Origin: Bacillota bacterium
GTDB taxonomy: Bacteria > Bacillota > Clostridia > Christensenellales > Borkfalkiaceae
NCBI GenBank assembly: GCA_003343995.1
Contig: QAKE01000036.1
Coordinates: 1 to 27,394, forward strand
Direction: 5' to 3'
DNA length: 27,394 nt
The stretch's first letter is position 1; each line of letters opens with the position of its first letter. The position numbers and the translations under genes were made by a program. This document shows, one piece after another, positions 7,973-15,400 of this stretch. The notes under the pieces are model-generated. The model saw only the letters and a list, made by a program, of their open reading frames with translations, made no database searches and was not told the origin of the DNA.

Positions 7973-8004
7973 AAAACGCCGCGGCAGACCTGCCGCGGCG
8001 TTTT
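7973..8004. terminator. Bidirectional terminator between convergent genes
   Basis: A perfect 14-bp stem (aaaacgccgcggca at 7973-7986 with its complement at 7991-8004) has a 4-base loop. It is followed by TTTT-CGTTT on the plus strand and TTTTGC on the minus strand. It lies 14 bases past the plus-strand small gene and 3 bases past capD, so it can end both transcripts. Confidence 0.85.
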
Positions 8005-8007
8005 CGT

Positions 8008-9855
8008 TTAATTGTTCGTGATATGATACGTCGGCACGAGCGTCGTCACCAAACGCTTCATTTCCTCCGCGTCCGCCTCGTCGCGGGCGGCTCTGCCGAG
8101 TTCTTCGATCTTGCGCCACAAATTCTCCTCGTCGATCTCCAAAGGCTTGCCGATGCTGATGAGATTGTTTGGCGTGGTGAGCATTCCCTCCTCGCTCATC
8201 AGCCGCTCTTCATAGAGTTTTTCTCCGGCGCGAAGCCCCGTTATTTTGATTTCGATATCCTTATCGGGTTCCAAGCCCGAAAGTTTGATGAGGTTGACCG
8301 CCATGTCGTATATCCGCACGGGCTCGCCCATGTTGAGCACGTAAATTTCGCCGCCCTTGGCGTACGCGCCCGCCTGCAACACCAGAGAAACCGCCTCGGG
8401 AATGGTCATGAAATAGCGGATGATGTCCTTATGCGTTACGGTAACGGGACCGCCCTCCTTGATCTGCTGTTTGAAAAGCGGGATCACCGAGCCGTTCGAT
8501 CCGAGCACGTTTCCGAAACGCACGGCGACAAACTCCGTTTTCGAATGTTTGCCCATGGTCTGAATGATCATTTCGCAGATGCGCTTCGTCGCCCCCATGA
8601 CGTTGGTGGGGTTGACCGCCTTGTCGGTGGAAATCTGAATAAAGCGTTGCACGCCGTATTTATCCGCCGCGCGCACGACGTTATACGTGCCGAGCACGTT
8701 GTTTTTGATCGCCTCGCAGGGGCTGGTTTCCATCAGCGGCACGTGCTTGTGCGCCGCGGCGTGGAACACGATTTCCGGACGGTAGGTTTTAAAGATATCG
8801 TCGATCCGCTCCTCGTCGCGGATGCTGGCGATGAGCACGGGCAAATCGAGGTTCGGGTGCTTTCTGTTCAATTCCATCTGGATATCGTACGCGTTGTTTT
8901 CGTAAATATCCACGATGACGAGCCGCTTCGGCGCGTGCGAGGCGATCTGTCGGCAAAGTTCGCTGCCGATCGAGCCGCCCCCGCCCGTCACCATGACGGT
9001 TTTCCCCTCGATATAGCCGATGACTTCGTTCAGATTGACCTTGACGGGATCTCTGCCCAAAAGGTCGTTCACGTCGACGTCGCGCATTTCCGAAAGCATC
9101 GCCTGCCCGTTGACGAGCTGGTAGATGCCGGGGATGATTTTGATGGGGCATTTGACTTCCTGACAGATTGCCAGAATTTCGCTTACGCGCTTTCTGCCGA
9201 CGGCGGGCATCGCGACGACGATGGTCTGCACGCCGTATTTCTGCGCGTTTTCCGCGATGCTCCGCGTATCTCCCACCACCGGCACGTTGAGAATTTTACG
9301 CCCGATTTTGTCCTTGTCGTCGTCGATGACGCACACGGGGCGCAAATTGATTTTACCGCTCGAACGGATTTCGCGTATAAACATGCCGCCGGCGTCTCCC
9401 CCGCCGACGATCATCGTTCTCAAAGCGTTTTTATCGGTTTCCGAGTAATCTCTCTTTTTGAAATAATGCAGAAATATTCTGTATCCGTATCTGCCCGCCA
9501 GCGTGAACAGCAAAAACAGCATGGCGTTCACCGCCGCCCAGCGCACCGACACCGCGGCAAACAGCAGCGCGACGAGCAGGTTCAGCAAAAACACAAGAAT
9601 CACGCTTGCGCAGATGCGCAAAAATTCGTATATCCCCTCGTATCGGAGGATGCTGCGGTATAAACCGGAAACGACGAACAGCACCGCGTACACCGCGAGG
9701 TTTGCCGCCGATACCGCAACATAACCGACCAAACGCTCCCCGACGCCGACGTTCGTCAATAACACAGCCAACACCGCGGCTGCCGCCAACGCCAGCACGT
9801 CATACGTCGCCAAACACGCGATTTTCACGTTTTTGCTTAAACGTATCTTCTTCAT
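8008..9855 (-). CDS. capD: Membrane-anchored UDP-HexNAc 4,6-dehydratase/epimerase (CapD/PglF/WbpM family)
   Basis: This 615-residue protein has the full long form of the family. Four membrane segments fill residues about 12-125. A first Rossmann-like domain follows, with VGGGDAGG at 150-157. The catalytic short-chain dehydrogenase domain has VTGGGGSIGSEL (289-300). The active-site stretch ISTDKAVNPTNVMGATKR (408-425) carries T410, D411 and K412. It has Met420 and Lys424 in place of the usual Tyr-xxx-Lys, a known hallmark of these dehydratases. The reaction converts UDP-N-acetylglucosamine to a 4-keto-6-deoxy sugar, an early step for bacillosamine- or fucosamine-type residues in surface glycans. 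The gene starts one base after capC and is last in the operon. Retaining versus inverting chemistry cannot be decided here. Confidence 0.92.
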   Translation of the reverse strand: MKKIRLSKNVKIACLATYDVLALAAAAVLAVLLTNVGVGERLVGYVAVSAANLAVYAVLFVVSGLYRSILRYEGIYEFLRICASVILVFLLNLLVALLFAAVSVRWAAVNAMLFLLFTLAGRYGYRIFLHYFKKRDYSETDKNALRTMIVGGGDAGGMFIREIRSSGKINLRPVCVIDDDKDKIGRKILNVPVVGDTRSIAENAQKYGVQTIVVAMPAVGRKRVSEILAICQEVKCPIKIIPGIYQLVNGQAMLSEMRDVDVNDLLGRDPVKVNLNEVIGYIEGKTVMVTGGGGSIGSELCRQIASHAPKRLVIVDIYENNAYDIQMELNRKHPNLDLPVLIASIRDEERIDDIFKTYRPEIVFHAAAHKHVPLMETSPCEAIKNNVLGTYNVVRAADKYGVQRFIQISTDKAVNPTNVMGATKRICEMIIQTMGKHSKTEFVAVRFGNVLGSNGSVIPLFKQQIKEGGPVTVTHKDIIRYFMTIPEAVSLVLQAGAYAKGGEIYVLNMGEPVRIYDMAVNLIKLSGLEPDKDIEIKITGLRAGEKLYEERLMSEEGMLTTPNNLISIGKPLEIDEENLWRKIEELGRAARDEADAEEMKRLVTTLVPTYHITNN

Positions 9856-9856
9856 C

Positions 9857-10555
9857 TCACTCCACTTCCTGCGTTTTATCGTTTACGGCGGCGAAAAAAT
9901 CCCTGCCGCATGCGTATTTTTTCAATTTGCGCTTTACTTTCCCCCAATCGCACGGACGGAAAGAATGGATATCGCTTGCAACGCGATCGACCAGCCCCGC
10001 TTTCAAAAGCGCTTTCGCGCGCATTTTTTGCATACGGGGCGCGCCGCCGAGCAGCGAACCGCCGTTGATCTGCACCGAACAGCCGTCCTCTTTCAACGAT
10101 TTCAGCGTAAATATATCGAGCCACGGGTAAATTTCGGCATGGGCTATGATAACTTTATACCCGTACAACGAAAACCGATACCCCACGTCCGAAAAATCGT
10201 CCGGCGGGCGGTTTACGGAAAATTCCAAAAGCACTTGGTTCGTGCCGTTCATCGTCAGCAGCTCGCCGCGGCGCAGCATGCCGATAACGTCGATTTTCGT
10301 GCTGTAATAAATTTCCTGCCCTAAACGGAGAGCGACGCCGAAGCCCGCAGACTTCGCCGCCGCCGAAAACGTTTCAAATGCGTTTTTCAGCTCCTCCGCG
10401 GATTTAACATAACCGCGGCGGGGATGATAATGGGGCGTTAAAACGATTTCCGTAACGCCGCCCCGAACTTCTTCTGCGAGCATTTTCAACGATTCTTCCA
10501 AAGAAGGACTGCCGTCGTCCGTTTCGGGAAGAATGTGCGTGTGAATGTCCGTCAT
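9857..10555 (-). CDS. capC: PHP-domain protein-tyrosine phosphatase (CapC/CpsB/YwqE family)
   Basis: The 232-residue protein is a metal-dependent phosphatase that removes phosphate from the tyrosine-rich tail of the partner kinase. The family's metal ligands are seen in order: DIHTHILP (H5, H7), DDG (13-15), TPHYHP (40-45), GQEIYY (E81), IAHAEIYP (137-144) and SDIHS (194-198, D195 and H197). Two motifs depart slightly from the usual forms: the common AHPERY reads AHAEIY, and SDAHN reads SDIHS. The metal-binding residues themselves are kept, so activity is still expected. It lies between capB (3-base gap) and capD (1-base gap), the standard place in a capsule control module. It is presumably cytoplasmic, with no signal peptide or membrane segment. 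Confidence 0.92.
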   Translation of the reverse strand: MTDIHTHILPETDDGSPSLEESLKMLAEEVRGGVTEIVLTPHYHPRRGYVKSAEELKNAFETFSAAAKSAGFGVALRLGQEIYYSTKIDVIGMLRRGELLTMNGTNQVLLEFSVNRPPDDFSDVGYRFSLYGYKVIIAHAEIYPWLDIFTLKSLKEDGCSVQINGGSLLGGAPRMQKMRAKALLKAGLVDRVASDIHSFRPCDWGKVKRKLKKYACGRDFFAAVNDKTQEVE

Positions 10556-10558
10556 GTT

Positions 10559-11350
10559 TTAATTTTCCGAAGTTTTCTTTTCGGCGTAGTTGTTGTACTT
10601 ATACCGATTGTTATAATACGAACTCGTGCGCATGTTGGGCGTGACTTCCGTCATCACGCAGCCGAGCACGCGGATATTGTTCTGTTTGAAAATGCCCATC
10701 GCCTCTTTCGCCGCGCCCTTTTCCGTAACCGCGCCCGAAACGACGTAAATCGTTCCGTCGGTCAGACGGGAAATGATGCATGCGTCCGTCACCGTGAGCA
10801 CGGGCGGGCAGTCGATCAGAATGACGTCGTATTTGCCGCGCATATCGTCCACAAGGTTTTTCAAAAGCTGAGAGCCCAGCGCGGTGGTCGGATGCGGCGC
10901 TTTCATGCCGCAGTTGATCAAATCAATGTTCGGCGCGGCGTGTTTTACGATTTCGTCGGCTTTCGCGTACCCCGCGAGATAGTCGGCGACGCCGATTTTA
11001 TTTTCCAGCTTGAACGCCCTGTGCAGCCGCGGACGGCGCAGATCGAGGTCGATATACAACACCTTTTTGCCGTCTTCGGCGTATACCGCGCCCAAATTCA
11101 ACAGCACCGTGGTTTTCCCCTCTCCCTGAACAGCGGAACAAACCTGCATCACCTGCAATTTTTCATCCGCGCTCAAAAAGTCCAGACTTACTTTCAGACG
11201 GCGGAACGCCTCTGCCGGCGGCGAGGTCGGATCTTCCGTCGTGACGATGCGATAGTCGGGATTATGAGCGATTCTGTTCTTATCCTTCTTCATATATTTA
11301 ACCTCTGCGCGATGAGCGCTTTTATTATTTCCGATAAAGCCTGCTATCAT
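10559..11350 (-). CDS. capB: BY-type protein-tyrosine kinase (CapB/CpsD family)
   Basis: This bacterial tyrosine kinase controls polysaccharide assembly through its membrane partner CapA. Counting from the internal Met at 11293, the Walker A is SAVQGEGKTT (53-62), Walker A' is VLYIDLDLRRP (78-88) and Walker B is VILIDCPP (157-164). The C-terminus ends in a cluster of five tyrosines (Y226, Y227, Y231, Y233, Y236), the autophosphorylation tail. Two starts are plausible. The ATG at 11350 overlaps the capA stop as ATGA and follows GGGAG, giving 263 residues. The ATG at 11293 follows AGAGG and gives 244 residues that match the family's usual N-terminus better. I list the coupled start. The kinase lacks its own membrane segment, so it must be activated by the C-terminal tail of CapA. 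Confidence 0.93.
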   Translation of the reverse strand: MIAGFIGNNKSAHRAEVKYMKKDKNRIAHNPDYRIVTTEDPTSPPAEAFRRLKVSLDFLSADEKLQVMQVCSAVQGEGKTTVLLNLGAVYAEDGKKVLYIDLDLRRPRLHRAFKLENKIGVADYLAGYAKADEIVKHAAPNIDLINCGMKAPHPTTALGSQLLKNLVDDMRGKYDVILIDCPPVLTVTDACIISRLTDGTIYVVSGAVTEKGAAKEAMGIFKQNNIRVLGCVMTEVTPNMRTSSYYNNRYKYNNYAEKKTSEN

Positions 11351-12105
11351 TTCCGTTTCTCCCGAACGCAAGCGGCATCTTCCAGCACATAATACGGCAC
11401 GTCGGCAAGCACGGGTACGCCGAGAAGGCGCTCCACTTCCGTTTCCGATTTAAACTTTTTATCCGTCGCCATGCGCACCGCTACGTAAATCGCCGCCGCA
11501 ACGAAACCGGCGAGCGTAAAGAGCAGCAAGCCCGTCATCGATTTGGGCGCGACGACGCCCGCTTTACCTTCCATCATGATGCTGAGGCTGTTGTAAAGCG
11601 TTTTAAAAAGAGGATCGCCCTGCTCGTCCGCGCTGTCGGCAACCTTTTTTGCGTTGGTCAAAACGGAATTTACGACCTTTTGCGCGAGCACGCTGTCGGA
11701 ATCGGTATATTTTACGCTGATCAGCAGGCTGTCGTAAGATACTTCGAGATTTTTTCTGATCTTGTTGGCGGTAAGCTCTTGCGCCGCAAACTCCTTCACG
11801 ACGTTGTCCAAAACAACGTCGTGGGAAACGATTGCGGTAAACGTTTCCGCAATTTTTTCCGCGTTGGCGTATTCGGTGTACGCGTTGGTATTCGAACCGC
11901 TGCCGTCCAGCCCCGCGTAGTCGATGAGCATCGTGCCTTCCGAAACGTATTTTATCGGCTGCAATTTATGATACACGACGCCCGCGCCGATCCCCACCGC
12001 GATGCAGAGAAGCACCACGATGATATGCTTTTTTACGTTATAAAAAATTTCGCTTAAGCTGATCCCGCCTTCCTCGTTTTTCTCGGGCATTTCGTTCGTT
12101 TCCAT
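11347..12105 (-). CDS. capA: Polysaccharide chain-length determinant / kinase adaptor (CapA, Wzz family)
   Basis: The 252-residue membrane protein has the Wzz topology: one span near residues 27-45, an extracytoplasmic domain, and a second span (GLLLFTLAGFVAAAIYVAV) near 190-210. A C-terminal cytoplasmic tail of about 42 residues, in such proteins, contacts and activates the tyrosine kinase. The tail contains the typical ETEVERLLGVPVLADVPY stretch. The reading frame extends 23 codons upstream, but the ATG at 12105 is chosen because it follows CAGGAG at the right distance and starts the conserved part. The stop overlaps the next gene by four bases (ATGA), indicating translational coupling with capB. 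It heads the capABCD operon behind a leader of about 258 bases. Confidence 0.9.
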   Translation of the reverse strand: METNEMPEKNEEGGISLSEIFYNVKKHIIVVLLCIAVGIGAGVVYHKLQPIKYVSEGTMLIDYAGLDGSGSNTNAYTEYANAEKIAETFTAIVSHDVVLDNVVKEFAAQELTANKIRKNLEVSYDSLLISVKYTDSDSVLAQKVVNSVLTNAKKVADSADEQGDPLFKTLYNSLSIMMEGKAGVVAPKSMTGLLLFTLAGFVAAAIYVAVRMATDKKFKSETEVERLLGVPVLADVPYYVLEDAACVREKRK

Positions 12106-12362
12106 ACTCAAAAAACTCCTGAATGAAGATTTTGCGTTTCCCCGCCGGCAAGCCGTTTCGGAAAAAGCAATCATTCGTTTCGCAAACGCTTAAAAATAAA
12201 GCGTATTTTATCAGATTAACCGCCGAACACAGCGGAAAAACAGCCATTGCAGAGAGTTATACGCGCACATGCGGCGCAAATTATTAAACAACTCAATAAC
12301 CCAATAACTTACCCCCCCCCCGTCAATATTTTAGACGGGGAGAGATTGAAAGCTAAACGAAT
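12106..12362 (-). promoter_or_regulatory. Long untranslated leader of capABCD with hairpin and G10 tract
   Basis: This stretch has no credible gene. If transcription starts near 12363, the leader opens with a hairpin: CCCCGTC (12334-12340) pairs with GACGGGG (12318-12324) around a 9-base A+T loop. The right arm runs into an uninterrupted run of ten G on the transcript (C10 at 12312-12321 on the plus strand). There is no U tract, so it is not an intrinsic terminator. Further down, a small ACGCTT/AAGCGT stem sits near 12182-12202. A possible second promoter with an extended TGATAAAAT -10 lies at 12205-12213, without a good -35. No known riboswitch class was recognised. Confidence 0.55.
12312..12321. 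repeat. Ten-base C/G homopolymer tract
   Basis: Ten consecutive C (plus strand) form the longest G/C homopolymer seen in the window. It lies between the predicted capABCD promoter and the first gene and forms part of the leader hairpin arm. Such tracts change length easily by slipped-strand mispairing and are also prone to sequencing error. Confidence 0.9.
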
Positions 12363-12369
12363 TATTTAT

Positions 12370-12398
12370 ATTATAACTAAAATAAATATGAATGTCAA
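12370..12398 (-). promoter_or_regulatory. Perfect-consensus sigma-A promoter for capABCD
   Basis: On the minus strand, TTGACA (12393-12398) and TATAAT (12370-12375) match the sigma-A consensus at all twelve positions, with a 17-base spacer. The next minus-strand gene is capA, about 265 bases downstream, with no terminator in between. Bases 12399-12499, further upstream, hold nothing I can identify. Confidence 0.85.
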
Positions 12399-12499
12399 TA
12401 ATAACGCGCTTATTTTCGACAAAATTTTCTTTATTTTGCGCCTTCGCGCGATTTATCCGATTTTAACGATCAATGCGCAATTTCGCCGCCGCTTTAACG

Positions 12500-12538
12500 T
12501 AAAAATCCCCCTTGCGGAAATTTTTCCGCAAGGGGGAT
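12500..12538 (-). terminator. Rho-independent terminator left of the IS66 element
   Basis: A perfect 16-bp stem (12505-12520 with 12523-12538) is built from ATCCCCCTTGCGGAAA and its complement. It is followed by TTTTT on the minus strand only. It sits 8 bases after a short in-frame stop (12546-12548), so it probably belonged to a gene now lost. It would also shield the capABCD promoter from read-through. Confidence 0.8.
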
Positions 12539-12545
12539 AAAATGT

Positions 12546-12602
12546 TTATGTTTTTTCTAAGCACACAAGCGTTTCCACGTGCCACGATTTCAAAACCATC
12601 TG
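12546..12602 (-). pseudogene. Possible 3' remnant of an RlmD/RumA-like 23S rRNA methyltransferase gene
   Basis: A short minus-strand frame ends QMVLKSWHVETLVCLEKT, then TAA, then a strong terminator 8 bases later. The HVETLVCL part resembles the HVETVVxL end common to TrmA/RumA-type uracil-5 methyltransferases. That is only about ten residues, and the preceding residues do not fit the family, so the call is weak. The surrounding placement (stop codon, terminator, mobile-element junction) is what a leftover gene end would look like. Confidence 0.25.
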
Positions 12603-12748
12603 TAAAATTACCGCCTTTTGTCGCAACTTTCAATAACCCGATTTCAAATGTTGCTGTAAACTTCATTTTTTTCGTGTACTCTTTGTTGCCCTTCGAACGC
12701 CTAATGGATTTCCAACGTATGAATTTCACCGCCGGGAGAATTTTTTTA

Positions 12749-14402
12749 TTAAATTTTACAATCCTCAGGGGCGTTCCAAGGCAAAAGTTCGTAAGCCCAA
12801 TTTTTATCGGTTTCAGATAAAGTCGGCGCAGTGTCAAATATCCATTTAAGATATTTGTACGGGTCGAGATTGTTCGCTTTCGCCGTCATTATTATACTGA
12901 ACATCGTTGCACTTCCTTCTGCTCCGCTCGGAGTATTGCAAAATAGAAAATTCTTGCGGTCTATTACAAACATTTTTATGTTTCTCTCCGCCAGGTTGTT
13001 ACTTAGTTCCAATCTTCCGTCTTTCAGATAATTGCGTATATACGGGTATTGATTAATTAAATATTGTATAGCTTTCCCCAGTTTTGAGTTGGGCAACGCT
13101 CTCTTCGTTTTTGCCCACGCCAAAAAGTCGTCCAGTATAGGTGATGATTCCTCTCGACGTGTTTTTTCTCTGTCTTCTATGGCTTTTATCCGCTATTTTA
13201 TCTTCTATGCGAAAGAGTTTATTGCAGTAATTAACTCCTTCCGCCGCTACAGAACCTATTCGGTCTTTTACTTCGAGCGCTTCAAACGCTTCCGTCCATT
13301 TTCGCCTCAGATGTGCAGCACATCCTACTATCGTTATTCCCGATTGCTTTGACATACTGTGATATACCTGATATCCGTCCGTATGCGCATACCCGTTAAA
13401 CCCCTCTAAAAACTTAACGGGATTTTGTCCGCTTCTGTCGGGTTTGTAATCGTACAGCACTATCTGCTTGTTACTGTATTTCCCCGTACAATACACCCAC
13501 ATATAGCTCGTACTCTGCGGTTTCTTTCCTGCTTCCCGTAAAACCTGTACTTCCGTCTCGTCGCAATGAATAATTTTCTCTTTCAGAAGTTGTTTGTGAA
13601 GCAATTCATAAACAGGTGCAAGCCATCTGTCGGACGCTTTAAGTATCCAGTTAGACATAGTCTGTCTGGTAAGCTCTACTTTCATCGCTCGAAATTCTTC
13701 TTCTGTTCTGTACAACGGACTTCCCATTACAAACTTCTGACTCATAATATAAGCCAATGACTCCGAAGAAGCATAGCTCCCGGGAATTACAGACGGCGCC
13801 GCCGATACTTTTTTGATCGGTACTTCTATATTGTCTTTCTTACATTTTGGGCAGGCATAAGTGTAATATACGTCTTCACGTATTTTAACCTGAGCGGGAA
13901 TGATTACCAGATGTTTTCTTACGTCTTTGCCTATTTCTTCCATTACCGTTCCACATTCGGGACATTTACGGTCTTCTTCCGAAAGGGTATGTTCGATTCG
14001 CTCTACGGGAACATTTTCAGGAAGCGTTTCTATGAGGTTTGCTCTCTTCTTTCTTTCGTAAGAAGTGACTTTGGTTTTATTGTCTTCGGCCTGTTCGGTA
14101 AGAGTCGCTTCTTCGTTGGCTTCCGCTTCGTCGAACATGCTCAGCTGATCTGCGTTCGGCAGATATATCGTCTTTTCCGTTCTTGAACCGAATATAAATT
14201 TCTTGAATGCTTTCAGCTCTTCCTTTACGGCGGTGAGTTCCGATTTTAACGACTCGGCTTCCGACTTGAGCGATTCCGACTCAGATTTTAACGATTGAGC
14301 TTCTACTTTAAACGATTCTGCCTCTGCTTTAAGAAATTCATTTTCCGCTTTCAGTTTTTCATATTCGGTCATTAAATTGTTTATCTGCTCACCGTTTTTC
14401 AT
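12749..14402 (-). pseudogene. tnpC: IS66 transposase TnpC, broken by a frameshift
   Basis: The DDE transposase is read in two frames: 14402 down to about 13165, then about 13165 down to 12749. The first part has an N-terminal coiled coil of repeated SLKSE-type heptads (about residues 15-65). It also has a zinc-finger-like pair CPECG and CPKCK (about 147-192), and the catalytic aspartates in HCDETEVQVL and AHTDGYQVY. The second part carries the catalytic glutamate in SNNLAERNIK and the IS66 C-terminal segment around DPYKYLKWIFDTAPT. The span is 1654 bases, one more than 551 codons. Removing one A from the A6 run at 13162-13167 (T6 on the plus strand) joins the parts as a normal transposase of about 550 residues. 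The frame needed is +1, so the element is either dead or affected by a sequencing error. Confidence 0.88.
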
Positions 14403-14454
14403 ACATATATTATACCATAAAATAATTGAAAAACAAAGTAAAAACCAGAGATTT

Positions 14455-14817
14455 TCAAATTGTGTATAACTTCGTTTCCAACGGTTTTAGAGCCTTCGGT
14501 TGCTCGGGTTTTAAGCCTTCCATTAGCCACCTGAATTCTTGCTCCGTCATCTCTTTTACTTCTTCCGTCTTCCTCGGCCATTGGTATACGCCCGTTTCTA
14601 GTCGCTTTATTAATAGTACAAATCCGTCGCCTTCAAAATATAATGCTTTTATCCTGTCGCGCCGTCTTCCGCAGAATAAAAACAATGAATTATCTAACGG
14701 ATTCAAATTAAAACTTTGTTGTACCATCGCTGCTAAACTGTCTATTCCTTTTCGCAAATCTGTATATCCGTATTTGATATACACTTTTGCCGTGGTTAAG
14801 TCAAAATCTTTCAGCAT
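14455..14817 (-). CDS. tnpB: IS66 accessory protein TnpB (IS66 Orf2-like)
   Basis: This 120-residue protein matches the IS66 Orf2 family closely. It has YIKYGYTDLRKGIDSLAAMV (13-32), LFLFCGRRRDRIKALYFEGD (45-64) and LIKRLETGVYQWP (68-80). The protein is required for transposition of IS66 elements, although its biochemical function is not known. Its ATG overlaps the tnpA stop by seven bases (ATGCTGA), suggesting translational coupling. The frame is intact, unlike tnpC next to it. Confidence 0.93.
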   Translation of the reverse strand: MLKDFDLTTAKVYIKYGYTDLRKGIDSLAAMVQQSFNLNPLDNSLFLFCGRRRDRIKALYFEGDGFVLLIKRLETGVYQWPRKTEEVKEMTEQEFRWLMEGLKPEQPKALKPLETKLYTI

Positions 14818-15152
14818 TGTTTTAGTATACGAAGAAGCTCGGATATTTTTTGCGATGACGTATCTGCATATACGTCTATTTCAACGTCTTCTTTTCTGAT
14901 CGTGGCGACAATTTCACGAGTTTCGGTAAATACCGAGGTCTTTTGCGGAATTTCGGCGAAACCGTCAATGTCATTTGCAACTGAATCGAATACTTTCTTC
15001 TGTCGTAAATAATATGTGCTTAAAGGAATATTCCTTTCCTTACACCACTTTTGAACGGTTTCTCCGCTGCTACGACACTCCGCTACAACCGCCTGCCATT
15101 TCTGTAAATTCTGTTCTTTGGATAATTTTGTTAACGACGTTTTTTCTTTCAT
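14811..15152 (-). CDS. tnpA: IS66 accessory protein TnpA (helix-turn-helix)
   Basis: This 113-residue protein resembles the IS66 TnpA (Orf1) family. An N-terminal helix-turn-helix region contains WQAVVAECRSSGETVQKWCK and NIPLSTYYLRQKKVF, a layout typical of transposase-associated DNA-binding proteins. The C-terminal part is short and ends in a leucine-rich helix. An in-frame GTG two codons upstream (15158) exists, but the ATG at 15152 has a GGAG site 7 bases away and is preferred. A strong promoter lies just inside the element end. Confidence 0.88.
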   Translation of the reverse strand: MKEKTSLTKLSKEQNLQKWQAVVAECRSSGETVQKWCKERNIPLSTYYLRQKKVFDSVANDIDGFAEIPQKTSVFTETREIVATIRKEDVEIDVYADTSSQKISELLRILKQC

Positions 15153-15231
15153 AAACACACTCCGTTTTTATTTGTAGTTTAATGGAGTAGGACTAAAATC
15201 GAACAGACTTCATTAAACTCTTATGGAGTAC

Positions 15232-15260
15232 ATTATACTATATGCTTTTTCTTTTTTCAA
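15232..15260 (-). promoter_or_regulatory. Promoter of the IS66 tnpABC genes
   Basis: On the minus strand, TTGAAA (15255-15260) and TATAAT (15232-15237) are separated by 17 bases, 11 of 12 consensus matches. It lies 24 bases inside the predicted element end and about 80 bases before tnpA. The octamer atggagta occurs twice nearby (15182-15189 and 15223-15230) and could be a binding site for an element-encoded protein. Confidence 0.75.
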
Positions 15261-15400
15261 TCCGTCCCTTTCTTTGACGGTTACGCAGATAGAAAACCAT
15301 TATGTTAAAATTGTTTTGCCAAAAACAAACTCAACACAAAGGAACTATCTGCTTATGAAAACTTTAACATAAATTGCCCGCTTTCGTCAATCGGTTTTAA

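Larger units (their letters stand above)
12656..15284 (-). mobile_element. IS66-family insertion sequence (decayed); left end tentative
   Basis: Three genes in the IS66 order tnpA-tnpB-tnpC run on the minus strand. The right end is placed at 15284: read from there on the minus strand it begins GTAACCGTCAAAGAAAGG, and IS66 elements typically start with GTAA. The left end is uncertain. GTAAACTTCA at 12656-12665 matches the right end at 8 of 10 positions and lies 93 bases beyond the tnpC stop, a sensible distance. However, the flanking 8-mers (12648-12655 and 15285-15292, gcagatag) do not form the 8-bp target duplication expected of the family. The element is probably inactive because tnpC is frameshifted and its ends lack a target duplication. 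Confidence 0.75.

Noticed and set aside
8023..9663. A 546-codon plus-strand frame
   Set aside because: It lies entirely antisense to capD, which has unmistakable motifs. It arises from G+C-rich codon bias, has no ribosome binding site and reads as low-complexity His/Arg/Asp-rich sequence.
10535..11392. A 285-codon plus-strand frame
   Set aside because: It is antisense to the BY-kinase, which carries Walker motifs and a tyrosine tail; no domain is seen in the antisense frame.
12038..12247. A 69-codon leader frame overlapping the capA start
   Set aside because: There is no ribosome binding site, it overlaps the well-supported start of capA, and the composition is not protein-like.
12106..12362. 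Riboswitch in the long capA leader
   Set aside because: The length would allow one, but no conserved riboswitch core was recognised. The structure seen is a simple hairpin with a G tract and no expression platform.
12463..12837. A 124-codon minus-strand frame overlapping the end of tnpC
   Set aside because: It overlaps the transposase C-terminus out of frame, runs through a strong terminator and lacks a ribosome binding site. It is probably chance.
13160..13170. Programmed -1 frameshift at A AAA AAC in tnpC
   Set aside because: The heptamer is a classic slippery sequence, but slipping back one base leads to the wrong frame; the second half of the transposase needs +1.
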